This document shows, one piece after another, positions 1 through 8,820 of a stretch of 64,000 nucleotides of DNA (position 1 is the stretch's first letter; each line of letters starts with the position of its first letter). Made by a program: the position numbers and the translations under genes. The notes below the pieces were generated by a model. It worked only from the letters and a program-made list of their open reading frames with translations, was not told the origin of the DNA and made no database searches. The DNA is from Rhizobium sp. CG5 (GTDB lineage Bacteria > Pseudomonadota > Alphaproteobacteria > Rhizobiales > Rhizobiaceae): contig NZ_JABAEF010000013.1 in NCBI RefSeq assembly GCF_023701945.1, positions 1-64,000 of the forward strand, in the 5' to 3' direction.

Positions 1-77
1 CCCCTGCCCTTGTGGGGAGGGTGGGGAGGGGACTGTTTCACGCGCGGCAGGCTGGTTTTGTGAAAAGGGCGTCGTTT

Positions 78-1067
78 TCAGCCAGACATTTCTTCCACAA
101 GCCGCAACAGTTCCCGTGCCGCGCTCTCGTCGGTGATCAGCGTGTTACAGCCGATGCGGTTGATCGTCGCGCGGATGGCGAGCGCCCGGTGGGCGCCGCC
201 GGAGCAGATGACGATGTGTTTGGCCTTTTTCAGCGTATCGAGATCGACCGACATGACGCGCTCGTTGATCGGGTGGTCGACGGAGCGGCCCTCGGCATCG
301 AGGAAATTGAACATGGTGTCGCAGACGCAGCCGGCGACGATCAGCTCTTCCAGCGTCTGCCGGGAAATGAAGCCTTCCGACAGGGAGGTGGAATGGGGGC
401 CGATGTCGCCGCAGGAGACGATGGCGAGATCGAGGTCCTCGGCCAGGTCATAGATGGTCTTCAGGCCGCATTGCTCGATCAGGGCGCGCTTGGTGGCGAC
501 CGAATCGACCAGCAGGGGCGCCAGGAACATGTAGCATTCGGCGCCGAGCTGGCTGGCAAGCCGCCAGGTGTAGTCGATCGGATTGGTCTGGTGCACGGCG
601 ACGATGCCGCCCAAAAGGGAGACCACCTTGCAGTTTTCGCGGCGGGGCGGGCGGAAGCCGGCGAGCGAGGCGGTCATGGTGCGGCCCCAGCCGACACCGA
701 TCGTCGCATTGTCGGTGACCACTTCGGTCAGGAACTGGCCAAGCGCCAGCCCGACCGCCTTGGCTATGGATGTGGCATCCTGGCCGACCGGTGCCGGCAC
801 GACGACGGCCTCATCGAGCCCCAGGGCCTTTTCCAGTCGGACGGCCAGTTCCACGCAATCATTGACGCTGTCGCTGATCCAGATCTGCACTTCGGCGCGC
901 TTCAAGGCCTCGTCGAGCAGGCGGATGACGGTGCTGCGGCTGATACCGAGCCGCTCGGCCACATCCTTCTGGGTCAGGCCCTGGTTATAGTAGAGCCATG
1001 CGGCGCGCAGCCGCACGGAGGCGGCTTCCGAATAGGCGATGTGGGTTTCGCGCCTGAGCTTTGCCAC
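78..1067 (-). CDS. SorC-family sugar-binding transcriptional regulator
   Basis: This 329-residue protein has an N-terminal helix-turn-helix (about residues 30-55, containing KDVAERLGISRSTVIRLL). A C-terminal effector domain of the SorC type follows, with the GVGWGRTM and SLLGG motifs of the family's phosphosugar-binding fold. Family members are cytoplasmic repressors or activators that respond to a phosphorylated sugar. It is divergent from transaldolase, so control of that gene or of a pentose-phosphate function is a reasonable inference. Length is normal for the family (about 310-330). The ligand cannot be told from sequence. Confidence 0.9.
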   Translation of the reverse strand: MAKLRRETHIAYSEAASVRLRAAWLYYNQGLTQKDVAERLGISRSTVIRLLDEALKRAEVQIWISDSVNDCVELAVRLEKALGLDEAVVVPAPVGQDATSIAKAVGLALGQFLTEVVTDNATIGVGWGRTMTASLAGFRPPRRENCKVVSLLGGIVAVHQTNPIDYTWRLASQLGAECYMFLAPLLVDSVATKRALIEQCGLKTIYDLAEDLDLAIVSCGDIGPHSTSLSEGFISRQTLEELIVAGCVCDTMFNFLDAEGRSVDHPINERVMSVDLDTLKKAKHIVICSGGAHRALAIRATINRIGCNTLITDESAARELLRLVEEMSG

Positions 1068-1098
1068 GTCGTTGACGGCTCCTGTTGCAGGTGTCCGT

Positions 1099-1127
1099 AC
1101 TATCGCTATTTGTGAGACTTATGTCAA
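1099..1127 (-). promoter_or_regulatory. Predicted sigma70 promoter of the SorC-family gene
   Basis: Read on the minus strand, TTGACA (1122-1127) is followed after 17 bases by GATAGT (1099-1104), about 30 bases before the regulator start. TTTGTG and CACAAA (1109-1114 and 1136-1141) form inverted arms around it and could be the regulator's own site. The promoter is a consensus match only; the operator is a guess. Confidence 0.5.
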
Positions 1128-1145
1128 ACGAGATGCACAAATGTC

Positions 1146-1175
1146 TTGACTTGATGCTGGTTGGGCGGCGATAAT
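1146..1175 (+). promoter_or_regulatory. Predicted promoter of transaldolase
   Basis: TTGACT (1146-1151) and GATAAT (1170-1175) are 18 bases apart, upstream of tal. This promoter lies back to back with that of the SorC-family gene, so one operator between them could control both. Confidence 0.5.
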
Positions 1176-1267
1176 CACGGTAATGGCGCAGTGCGCATTG
1201 AGCCCTTTGCTGCGGAACAATGTGCTGGCCTGACGGTTCACTATAGGCACCTGAAGGAATTTTAAGC

Positions 1268-2224
1268 ATGACTTCCAAACTTGACCAGCTTCGCGCCATG
1301 ACGACGGTTGTCGCCGATACCGGCGATATCGAAGCCGTCGCCCGTCTGAAACCGGTGGATTGCACCACAAACCCGTCGATCGTTCTGAAGGCGCTTGGCA
1401 CCGAAGCCTTTGCCGAGGCTTTCGAGGAAGCGATTACCTGGGGCAAGGCCAAGGGCGGCAAGGACGATGCGGTGGTCGGCGCGATCGCCGATCGTCTGGC
1501 GATCTCGGTCGGCGCGGCTCTGGCCGGCCTCGTGCCGGGACGTGTGTCGACCGAAGTGGATGCGGATCTCTCCTTCGACACCAAGGCCTCGATCGACAAG
1601 GCGCATGGCATCATTGCCGGCTACAAGGAACGCGGCATCGAACGCGAGCGCATCTTGATCAAGCTGGCCTCCACCTGGGAAGGCATTCGCGCCGCGGAAG
1701 TGCTGCAGAGCGAGGGCATTGACTGCAACCTGACCCTGCTGTTCTCCAAGGCCCAGGCCATTGCCTGCGCCGATGCAAACGTCTTCCTGATCTCGCCCTT
1801 CGTCGGCCGTATCCTCGATTGGTACAAGAAATCGACCGGCCAGGACTACACGCCGGAAACCGATCCGGGCGTCGTTTCCGTGCGGTCGATCTACAATTAT
1901 TACAAGGTCAACGGTATCAACACGATCGTCATGGGCGCCTCATTCCGCAGCGCCGGCGAAATCATCGCGCTGGCCGGTTGTGACCGCCTGACGATCAGCC
2001 CGGCTCTGCTCGACGAACTGGATGCCGCGACCGGCGATCTGCCGCGCCTGCTGTCGCCGCAGTCGACCACGCCGGACCCGCTTGTTTCGCTGGATGAAAA
2101 GGCCTTCCGCTGGGCGATGAACGAAGATGCCATGGCGACGGAAAAGCTGGCCGAAGGCATTCGCGGCTTTGCCAAGGATCTCGGCACGCTGCGCGGCCAG
2201 ATCGCGCAGAAACTGTCGGCCTGA
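1268..2224 (+). CDS. tal: Transaldolase (TalB type)
   Basis: Transaldolase moves a dihydroxyacetone unit between sedoheptulose 7-phosphate and glyceraldehyde 3-phosphate in the non-oxidative pentose phosphate pathway. The 318-residue length fits the long TalB class. Asp17, the TTNPS motif at 33-37, Glu96 and the Schiff-base Lys132 (in RILIKLASTWEGIRAAE) sit where E. coli TalB has them. It is a single-gene unit with its own promoter and a terminator just downstream. The linked xylose genes about 35 kb away would feed the same pathway. Confidence 0.97.
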   Translation: MTSKLDQLRAMTTVVADTGDIEAVARLKPVDCTTNPSIVLKALGTEAFAEAFEEAITWGKAKGGKDDAVVGAIADRLAISVGAALAGLVPGRVSTEVDADLSFDTKASIDKAHGIIAGYKERGIERERILIKLASTWEGIRAAEVLQSEGIDCNLTLLFSKAQAIACADANVFLISPFVGRILDWYKKSTGQDYTPETDPGVVSVRSIYNYYKVNGINTIVMGASFRSAGEIIALAGCDRLTISPALLDELDAATGDLPRLLSPQSTTPDPLVSLDEKAFRWAMNEDAMATEKLAEGIRGFAKDLGTLRGQIAQKLSA

Positions 2225-2249
2225 TTTTTTAGGGCAATTCGAAAATCGA

Positions 2250-2279
2250 GGGCGTTCCGGGCAACCGGGACGCCCTTTT
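2250..2279 (+). terminator. Rho-independent terminator after transaldolase
   Basis: An 11-bp stem (GGGCGTTCCGG against CCGGGACGCCC, with one G-U pair) closes a short GCAA-type loop and is followed by TTTT. It begins 25 bases after the tal stop codon. Confidence 0.85.
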
Positions 2280-2359
2280 GTCGTCCATCGCCCATCCTCA
2301 CACCATCAGGGACGACAGGGTCGCGCCGTTGTCGAGAGTGACGATGGCTGTGACGGTCT

Positions 2360-2833
2360 TCAGTTGCAATTTTCCATGGGACGGTCGCCAGACTGCCGGC
2401 AGCGGTTCGGGCTGATGGCGTCATAGATCCCTTCGGCCACGTAGTCGTCCGTGCTCGGGGCCTTGGCATGGGGTACGCCGTCCTCGTGCAAGGTGCGGCC
2501 GACCACCCAGCCGGACATCCGCGGTCGGTCGGTGGTGGCAACCCGGCACCAGTAGCCGCGGCTGTCGTCGCGGCACTCAAGCTTTTCGACCGGGGCGCCA
2601 TCGGCAAGCGTGCCGATGATCCGGAAGCTGGTGCCGGCGCCGGAGCGGATATTGACCGGGTCGCCCGGACGGGTCGCGTAGACGTGGAAGAGGTAGGGAT
2701 CATCCTCAAGGGCGCCCGGCAGGGCGCGCGGCGATGCGGGCGCGGGAACGACCTGCTGTGCTCCGGCCGGAAGGACCAGGCCGAGCAGCAGACAGGTTGC
2801 CAGGGCGGAAAGAATGGGTGTCGCCTGCATCAT
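2360..2833 (-). CDS. Exported protein with a bacterial SH3 domain
   Basis: This 157-residue protein starts with a clear signal peptide (hydrophobic LATCLLLGLVLPAGA, cleavage after AGA). Residues 50-115 form an SH3b-like domain (VNIRSGAGTSFRIIGTL, then WCRV and GWVVGRTL). Such domains bind cell-wall peptides or other periplasmic ligands; no catalytic part is present. The start follows an AAAGG ribosome site. It sits alone between tal and the polyamine operon, with no clear link to either. Exact function is unknown. Confidence 0.8.
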   Translation of the reverse strand: MMQATPILSALATCLLLGLVLPAGAQQVVPAPASPRALPGALEDDPYLFHVYATRPGDPVNIRSGAGTSFRIIGTLADGAPVEKLECRDDSRGYWCRVATTDRPRMSGWVVGRTLHEDGVPHAKAPSTDDYVAEGIYDAISPNRCRQSGDRPMENCN

Positions 2834-2998
2834 ATACCTTTTGTCGTTTCGGCTTCCGCATCAGCATCGTCCGGCATAGGCAGGCACGCCAACGGCGCCC
2901 CTCCCTATGGTTTACGGATTGGCGGGCATCATGCAGTGCAGAACTTTCGCAGGGCTGATCAGCCCGGCCGTGCGGCCAGGCAGATCACAGATAGTTCT

Positions 2999-4423
2999 TC
3001 AGTGAGCAATCATCACATGGCGCACGGCGGTGTAGTCCTCCAGCGCATAGACCGACATGTCCTTGCCATAGCCGGACTGTTTCAGGCCGCCATGGGGCAT
3101 TTCGTTGCAGAGCATGAAATGGGTGTTGATCCAGGTGCAGCCGTAGCGCAGCTTGGCGGCGGTCTGCATGGCGCGGGAAATGTCCTTGGTCCAAACGGAG
3201 GAGGCGAGTCCATAATCGCTGTCATTGGCCCAGCGGACCGCATCGCTGCTGTCCGAAAAGCGGGTGACGGAGACAACAGGGCCGAACACTTCGCGGCGCA
3301 CGATCTCGTCGTCCTGTAGCGCGCCGGCAATGACCGTCGGCTCGTAGAAGAAACCCTTGTCGCCGGACACCTTGCCGCCGGTGACGATTTCCATGTGCTT
3401 GTGCTCGGCGGCGCGGGTGACGAAGCTCTCGACCCGGTCGCGCTGGCGCCTGGAGATCAGCGGGCCGATTTCGTTTTGCGTGTCGTCGGCCAGGTTGAAT
3501 TTCAGCGTCGAGACGGCGGAGGCAAGGTCGGCGACGACATTGTCGTAGATCTTGTCGGCGACATACATGCGGCAGGCGGCCGTGCAGTCCTGGCCGGCAT
3601 TGTAATAGCCGAAGGCGCGGATGCCGGCGACGACGGCATCGATATCGGCATCGTCGAAAACGATGACCGGCGCCTTGCCGCCCAGTTCCAGATGGGTGCG
3701 CTTGACCGTCTTGGCAGCCGCCGCCAGCACCTTCTTGCCGGTGGCGATATCGCCGGTGATCGACAGCATGTTGATTTTCGGATGATTGATCAGCGCATTG
3801 CCGGTGCTTTCGCCGCGGCCGAGCACGACATTGACCACGCCTTCCGGCAGGATGTCGGCCATCAGCCTGGCCATTTTTAGCGCCGTCAGCGGCGTCTGCT
3901 CGGAGGGCTTGAAGACCACCGTGTTGCCGCCGGCAATGGCCGGTGCCAGCTTCCAGGCCATCATCATCAGGGGATAGTTCCACGGTGCGATCGAGCCGAC
4001 GATGCCAACCGGATCGCGGCGGATCATCGAGGTGTGGCCCGGCAGATATTCGCCGGCCGCAGGCGTCTGCAGCGTCCGGATGGCGCCGGCAAAGAAGCGG
4101 TAACAATCGACGATCGCCGGGATCTCATCATTTAGAACGGCATTGATCGGCTTGCCGCAATTGAGGCTCTCCAGCGTGGCAAATCCCACCGCGTCCTTCT
4201 CGATCGCATCGGCAATCTGCAGCAGATAGGTCGAGCGCTGGGCCGGCGTGGTGGTTGACCAGGTGTCGAAGGCCTTCTCCGCCGCATCGACGGCGGCATC
4301 GATCTGCGCCAGCGAGGCTTCCGGCAGATCGAGAATGGTCTCGCCGGTCTTCGGGTTGAGGATCTTTTCCTCCGTTTCGGTGCCGGCCTCGAATCTCGAG
4401 CCAATCAGCATTTGCGTGTCCAT
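2999..4423 (-). CDS. patD: Gamma-aminobutyraldehyde dehydrogenase
   Basis: This 474-residue NAD-dependent aldehyde dehydrogenase is predicted to oxidise 4-aminobutanal, made from putrescine, to GABA. The catalytic set is intact: Asn149 (APWNYP), Glu246 (LELGGKAP) and nucleophile Cys280 (NAGQDCTA). Overall it resembles E. coli PatD (YdcW). It is the last gene of a five-gene minus-strand run with four ABC genes in the same order as ydcSTUV-patD, which supports the substrate. GGGAG lies at good spacing before the ATG. A related betaine aldehyde dehydrogenase activity is the main alternative. Confidence 0.88.
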   Translation of the reverse strand: MDTQMLIGSRFEAGTETEEKILNPKTGETILDLPEASLAQIDAAVDAAEKAFDTWSTTTPAQRSTYLLQIADAIEKDAVGFATLESLNCGKPINAVLNDEIPAIVDCYRFFAGAIRTLQTPAAGEYLPGHTSMIRRDPVGIVGSIAPWNYPLMMMAWKLAPAIAGGNTVVFKPSEQTPLTALKMARLMADILPEGVVNVVLGRGESTGNALINHPKINMLSITGDIATGKKVLAAAAKTVKRTHLELGGKAPVIVFDDADIDAVVAGIRAFGYYNAGQDCTAACRMYVADKIYDNVVADLASAVSTLKFNLADDTQNEIGPLISRRQRDRVESFVTRAAEHKHMEIVTGGKVSGDKGFFYEPTVIAGALQDDEIVRREVFGPVVSVTRFSDSSDAVRWANDSDYGLASSVWTKDISRAMQTAAKLRYGCTWINTHFMLCNEMPHGGLKQSGYGKDMSVYALEDYTAVRHVMIAH

Positions 4424-4494
4424 ACCGTTCTCCCTTGTCTTTTAGATCTGTGCCTGACGACGCAGGTCGAGCCACGTCGCGGTTTTAGTTGTCG

Positions 4495-5310
4495 TCATTT
4501 GCCGCTGCCGGATATCTGGTCTGTGTCGCGGGTCAGGTAATAGGCCGCCAGGATCGGCAGGAAGGTGACGATCACCACCACCATGGCCACGACATTGGTG
4601 ACCGGGCGCTGACGGGGACGGATCAGTTCCTCCAGCATCCAGATCGGCAACGTTGCCTGCTGGCCGCCGGTAAAGGTGGTGACGATGACCTCGTCGAAGG
4701 ACAGCGCGAAGGCCAGCATGCCGCCGGCCAAAAGCGCCGTGGCGATATTCGGCAGGATCACGTAGCGGAAGGTCTGGAAACCGTCGGCGCCGAGATCCAT
4801 CGAGGCTTCGATCAGCGAGCCGGAGGTGCGGCGGAAGCGGGCGACCGCATTGTTATAGACCACCACGACGCAAAAGGTGGCGTGGCCGAGGATGATCGTC
4901 CACATGGAATAGGGGATCTCGGCCAGCGAAAAGGCCGAGCGCAGCGCAATGCCGGTGATGATGCCGGGAAGTGCGATCGGCAGGATGACCAGCAGCGAGA
5001 TCGCCTCGCGGCCGAAGAAGGCGGTGCGCGCCACGGCGGCGGCGGCAAGCGTGCCGAGCACCAGCGCGATCACGGTGGCAATCGAGGCGACCTTGACCGA
5101 CAGCGCCAAGGCTTCCCAGACATCGGGACGGTTCCAGGCCACCGCGAACCATTGCGTGGTAAAGCCCGGCGGCGGCCATTGAAAACTCTTCTCCTCGGTG
5201 GTGAAGGCATAGACGAAGATCAGCAGGATCGGCAGATGCAGGAAGAGCAGACCGGCGCCCGCGGCGATCTTCAGCGGCCATCCGGCGTCATTGGAGCGGT
5301 CAGAGCGCAT
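4495..5310 (-). CDS. ydcV: Putrescine/spermidine-type ABC transporter permease (PotI/YdcV-like)
   Basis: This inner-membrane permease has about six transmembrane segments and the EAA-type loop (EASMDLGADGFQTFRYVILP) that contacts the ATPase. I chose the ATG at 5310, giving 271 residues, because it overlaps the preceding permease stop by 11 bases and the further upstream extension has unrelated arginine/proline-rich composition. It pairs with the upstream permease to form the channel of a polyamine importer. Family assignment is firm; the exact polyamine is inferred from the dehydrogenase downstream. Confidence 0.88.
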   Translation of the reverse strand: MRSDRSNDAGWPLKIAAGAGLLFLHLPILLIFVYAFTTEEKSFQWPPPGFTTQWFAVAWNRPDVWEALALSVKVASIATVIALVLGTLAAAAVARTAFFGREAISLLVILPIALPGIITGIALRSAFSLAEIPYSMWTIILGHATFCVVVVYNNAVARFRRTSGSLIEASMDLGADGFQTFRYVILPNIATALLAGGMLAFALSFDEVIVTTFTGGQQATLPIWMLEELIRPRQRPVTNVVAMVVVIVTFLPILAAYYLTRDTDQISGSGK

Positions 5311-6247
5311 TGAAGGCCCCCATGCGTTTGGCGGCCCAGAGATAGACGCCCATGATGACGATCGGCACGACGGTGAAGGCGGCTGCCAGCGGCACATTGC
5401 CGGCGGTGCCCTGCTGGGCGTAGACGGCCTGGCCGATGAACAGGCGCGAGGAACCGACGATCTGCGGGATGATGTAATCGCCCAATGTCAGCGAGAAGGT
5501 GAAGATCGAGCCGGCGACGATGCCGGGCAGGGCCAGCGGCAGCAGCACATGGCGGAAGGTCTGGCCGGGGCGGGCACCCAGATCGCCGGAGGCTTCGATC
5601 AGGTTGCCAGGCACGCGCTCAAGGGCTGCCTGGGTCGGCAGGATCATGTAAGGCAGCCAGACATAGACGAAGACCAGAAAGGTGCCGATATAGCTGATCG
5701 ACAGGGAATTGCCGCCGATCACCGGGATGGCCAGGATGGCATCGAGCAGCGAGGACAGGCCGAGCTTTGCAAAGATCCAGGTGAGGATGCCCTCCTTGGC
5801 AAGGATCAGTTTCCAGGCATAGACCTTGACCAGATAGCTCGACCAGAGCGGCAGCATGACGCCGAGATAGAAGAGCGCCTTCCATTTGCCGGTCGCATAG
5901 CGGGCCGCGTAATAGGCGACCGGGAAGGCGATGACCGCGGAGGCGACGGTGACGGCGGCCGCCATCAGCACTGTGCGCAGGATGATGTCGAAATTCGACG
6001 GGATGAGCAGTTGCCGATAGGTCGACAGGGTCAGCTCATAGCTGATCAATCCGGAAAAATCGTCGATCGAGAAGAAGCTCTGCAGCAGCAGGGCCAGCAG
6101 CGAGCCGATATAGATGACGCCAAGCCAGAGAAGCGGCGGACCGAGCATCAAAGCGAGCAGCAGGCCCGGCCGGCGCCAGAACAGGTCCGACAGGCGGGCC
6201 AGCGCGCCGTCTCTCACCGGCAGTATGGTGGTGGTTGCCTCGCTCAT
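5300..6247 (-). CDS. ydcU: Putrescine/spermidine-type ABC transporter permease (PotH/YdcU-like)
   Basis: A 315-residue inner-membrane permease of the PotB/PotH class. It has an N-terminal segment starting near residue 27, several further helices, and the EAA loop (EASGDLGARPGQTFRHVLLP). Its start overlaps the ATPase stop in an ATGA junction and its end overlaps the next permease, so the three genes are very likely translationally coupled. It forms the other half of the transmembrane channel. Confidence 0.9.
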   Translation of the reverse strand: MSEATTTILPVRDGALARLSDLFWRRPGLLLALMLGPPLLWLGVIYIGSLLALLLQSFFSIDDFSGLISYELTLSTYRQLLIPSNFDIILRTVLMAAAVTVASAVIAFPVAYYAARYATGKWKALFYLGVMLPLWSSYLVKVYAWKLILAKEGILTWIFAKLGLSSLLDAILAIPVIGGNSLSISYIGTFLVFVYVWLPYMILPTQAALERVPGNLIEASGDLGARPGQTFRHVLLPLALPGIVAGSIFTFSLTLGDYIIPQIVGSSRLFIGQAVYAQQGTAGNVPLAAAFTVVPIVIMGVYLWAAKRMGAFNAL

Positions 6248-7233
6248 GCCGTGCCGTCCATATAGTGCAGGCCGTCAGCGTTCCAGGACAGGCGGGTATC
6301 CGACCCTTCCGCCGGCACCGGCTGGCCGGCCGGGACCATCACCGACAGGACGATATTGCCGACCGAGACATGCAGGCGGGTGGCGCTGCCAAGGAAGCTC
6401 GAAGAGCGGACCTGGGCCTGAATGCCGCCGGCGGCGCCAATGCGGATCGCTTCCGGCCGCAGGCTGGCCCATCGGGCCTCGCCGCCGAGTTTCGCCATGT
6501 CGGTCGGCGCAATGACGTTGGAGGAGCCGACGAAATCGGCGACGAAGCGGGTCTTCGGCCGCTGGTAGATCTCTTCCGGCGTGCCGGCCTGGACGATCTT
6601 GCCGTCGTTGAACACGGCGACCCTGTCGGCCATCGACAGCGCTTCGCCCTGGTCATGGGTGACGAAGATGAAGGTGATGCCGAGCGAGCGCTGCAGGCTT
6701 TTCAGCTCTTCCTGCATCTGTTCGCGCAGTTTCAGGTCGAGCGCACCGAGCGGCTCATCGAGCAGCAGCACTTTCGGCTTGTTGACCAGGGCGCGGGCGA
6801 GGGCCACGCGCTGGCGCTGGCCGCCGGACAATTGCCCCGGCTTGCGGGCGCCATAGCCCGGCAGCTTGACGAGATCGAGGGCCTGTTCGGCCATGGCATG
6901 GCGTTCGGTTTTCGCCACACCCTTGACCATCAGCCCGTAGGCGACATTGTCGAGAATGGAGAGATGCGGGAACAGCGCATAATCCTGGAACACGGTGTTG
7001 ACCTGGCGGCGATAGGGCGGCACGCCCTCGGCGGTCTCGCCGAAGATTTCGATATGGCCCGAGGTCGGCTGTTCGAAGCCGGCGATCAGCCGGAGGCAGG
7101 TGGTCTTGCCGGAGCCGGAGGGCCCGAGCATGGCGAAGAACTCGCCGGGCGCAATCTTCAGATCGACGCCATCGACGGCTTTGACAGCGCCGAAATGGCG
7201 CGACACCTGCGAGAATTCAACGGCTGCGGTCAT
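6244..7233 (-). CDS. ydcT: Polyamine ABC transporter ATP-binding protein (PotA/YdcT-like)
   Basis: This 329-residue ATPase carries Walker A GPSGSGKTT, the Q-loop, signature LSGGQRQRVALARAL and Walker B VLLLDEPLGALD, followed by the switch histidine in FVTHDQGEA. A C-terminal regulatory domain (TOBE type, about residues 250-325) places it in the PotA/CysA branch. It powers import by the two permeases encoded directly downstream. The solute-binding gene lies upstream on the same strand, separated by a repeat-bearing gap of 186 bases. Confidence 0.92.
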   Translation of the reverse strand: MTAAVEFSQVSRHFGAVKAVDGVDLKIAPGEFFAMLGPSGSGKTTCLRLIAGFEQPTSGHIEIFGETAEGVPPYRRQVNTVFQDYALFPHLSILDNVAYGLMVKGVAKTERHAMAEQALDLVKLPGYGARKPGQLSGGQRQRVALARALVNKPKVLLLDEPLGALDLKLREQMQEELKSLQRSLGITFIFVTHDQGEALSMADRVAVFNDGKIVQAGTPEEIYQRPKTRFVADFVGSSNVIAPTDMAKLGGEARWASLRPEAIRIGAAGGIQAQVRSSSFLGSATRLHVSVGNIVLSVMVPAGQPVPAEGSDTRLSWNADGLHYMDGTA

Positions 7234-7285
7234 TGGTGACTCCGGGAAAGCGAGACGCAGGTTGCAAGGCCGGCGCGAGGTAACA

Positions 7286-7411
7286 CCCTCCCCTTGAGGG
7301 GGAGGGTCGGACCGAAGGTCCGGGGTGGGGTGACATCTCTGTGCATCCCATAATGCAGAAGGGTCACCCCCACCCGCGCGTTCGCGCGACCTCCCCCCCT
7401 CAAGGGGGAGG
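7286..7411. repeat. Intergenic mosaic palindrome between binding protein and ATPase genes
   Basis: Two CTCCCC...GGGGGAG palindromes (7286-7305 and about 7391-7411) in inverted relation flank GGTCCGGGGTGGGGTGAC-like and GGTCACCCCCACC-like arms and a small GCGCGTTCGCGC hairpin. The whole can fold into a large hairpin. It resembles rhizobial intergenic mosaic elements and lies inside the polyamine operon, where it might lower expression downstream of the binding-protein gene. Confidence 0.7.
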
Positions 7412-7419
7412 TGGGAAGA

Positions 7420-8580
7420 TCAACGGCCGCCGATGACGCCGATGTAGTCGGAGACCCAGCGGTGGTAGGGCACGCACTCGCCCTGGCTTTCGCATTTGCT
7501 GGTCGGGGTCTTCCAGAAGCGGATCTTCTCGAAGTCGTTGTAGCCGTTGGCGGCGCAGCCCTCGTCGGTCAGCAACTCATTGCCCTTGCAGGCGGCCGGG
7601 ACCGAAGGCACCGTGCCGAACCAGGCGGAGACATCGCCCTGCACCTTGGGCGACAGCGTGTGCTCCATCCACATATAGGCGCAGTTGGGATGCTCGCTAT
7701 CGGCATGCAGCATGGTCGTGTCGGCCCAGCCGGTGGCGCCTTCTTCCGGGAAGGTCGAGGCGATCTTGGCGTTCTCGGCCTTCATCATGTTGACCTGGAA
7801 GGGCCAGGAGCCGGAAGCGACGACGCCCTCGTTTTTGAAGTCGTCGATCTGGATCATGGCGTCGTGCCAGTAGCGGCCGACCAGGGTGCGCTGGACGCGC
7901 AGCACGTCGAGCGCTGCCTTGTACTGGTCCTCGTTGAGTTCGTAGGGGTCCTTGATGCCGAGTTCCGGCTTGTGGGCCATCAGGTAGAGGGCGGCGTCGG
8001 CGACATAGATCGGGCCGTCATAGGCCTGGATGCGGCCCTTGTTGGATTTGCCGTCGGGCAGGGTCATTTCCTCGAAAACGACCTTCCAGCTCTTCGGCGC
8101 TTCGTCCTTGAAGGCATCGGTATTGTACATCAGCACATTCGGGCCCCAGACATAGGGCGTGCCGTAATGCACATCCTTGACCGTGTGCCACGGAGCATTC
8201 TGCAGCCGTTCGTCGATGGTCTTCCACGAAGGGATCAGGGCGGTATTGATCGGCTGGACGCGCTTGCCGGCCACCAGGCGCAGCGAGGCGTCGCCCGAAG
8301 CGGTGACCAGGTCAAAGCCACCTTCGTTCATCAGGGCGACCATTTCGTCGGATGTCGCGGCTGTCTTCACCGAGACCTTGCAGCCGGTGTCGGCTTCGAA
8401 CTTGGTGACCCAGTCGTAATTCTTGTCGGTTTCGCCGCGCTCGATATAGCCGGCCCAGGCAACGATGGATAGTTCGCCTTCGCCCTTGCCCAGTTCTTTC
8501 AACGGCTCCTGGGCAACGGCATTAAAGGCAAAGCTGACAATGGCTGTGATGGCAGTGCAGGACTTCAGGATAGTCTTCAT
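7420..8580 (-). CDS. ydcS: Putrescine-type ABC transporter substrate-binding protein (YdcS-like)
   Basis: A 386-residue periplasmic binding protein with a signal peptide (KSCTAITAIVSFAFNAVAQ). The mature part begins with GEGELSIVAWAGYIERG, typical of the PotD/YdcS group. I chose the ATG at 8580, which has GGGAGAAA upstream and gives a sensible signal peptide, over a start 13 codons earlier. It is the first gene of the ydcSTUV-patD-like unit. Several cysteines near the C-terminus (TSKCESQGEC and others) may form periplasmic disulfides. Confidence 0.9.
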   Translation of the reverse strand: MKTILKSCTAITAIVSFAFNAVAQEPLKELGKGEGELSIVAWAGYIERGETDKNYDWVTKFEADTGCKVSVKTAATSDEMVALMNEGGFDLVTASGDASLRLVAGKRVQPINTALIPSWKTIDERLQNAPWHTVKDVHYGTPYVWGPNVLMYNTDAFKDEAPKSWKVVFEEMTLPDGKSNKGRIQAYDGPIYVADAALYLMAHKPELGIKDPYELNEDQYKAALDVLRVQRTLVGRYWHDAMIQIDDFKNEGVVASGSWPFQVNMMKAENAKIASTFPEEGATGWADTTMLHADSEHPNCAYMWMEHTLSPKVQGDVSAWFGTVPSVPAACKGNELLTDEGCAANGYNDFEKIRFWKTPTSKCESQGECVPYHRWVSDYIGVIGGR

Positions 8581-8820
8581 GTCGATTTTCTCCCGGTTCG
8601 GAGCCGCTTCTCGCGGCATTTGTTCCCGATCGCCAGAGTGGCGCGATTTCGCCGCATTCGCAAATTCATTTATCAGAAAGGCGATATCGGAATTTCCGAA
8701 CGCAGCGAGAGCCTGCGAACCGCTTGCCGGGATTGTCCGGCTCTCCTATCCTCGTCAGGCCTGCGAGCGGCGCTCCGTCGGAGCGGCTTTGCCGGCGTCC
8801 GAGGGAAAGCCAAACCGACG

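Noticed and set aside
12..1115. Long plus-strand open frame over the SorC-family gene
   Set aside because: It is the antisense shadow of a well-motifed regulator; its protein shows only Arg/Gly/Asp-rich high-GC composition.
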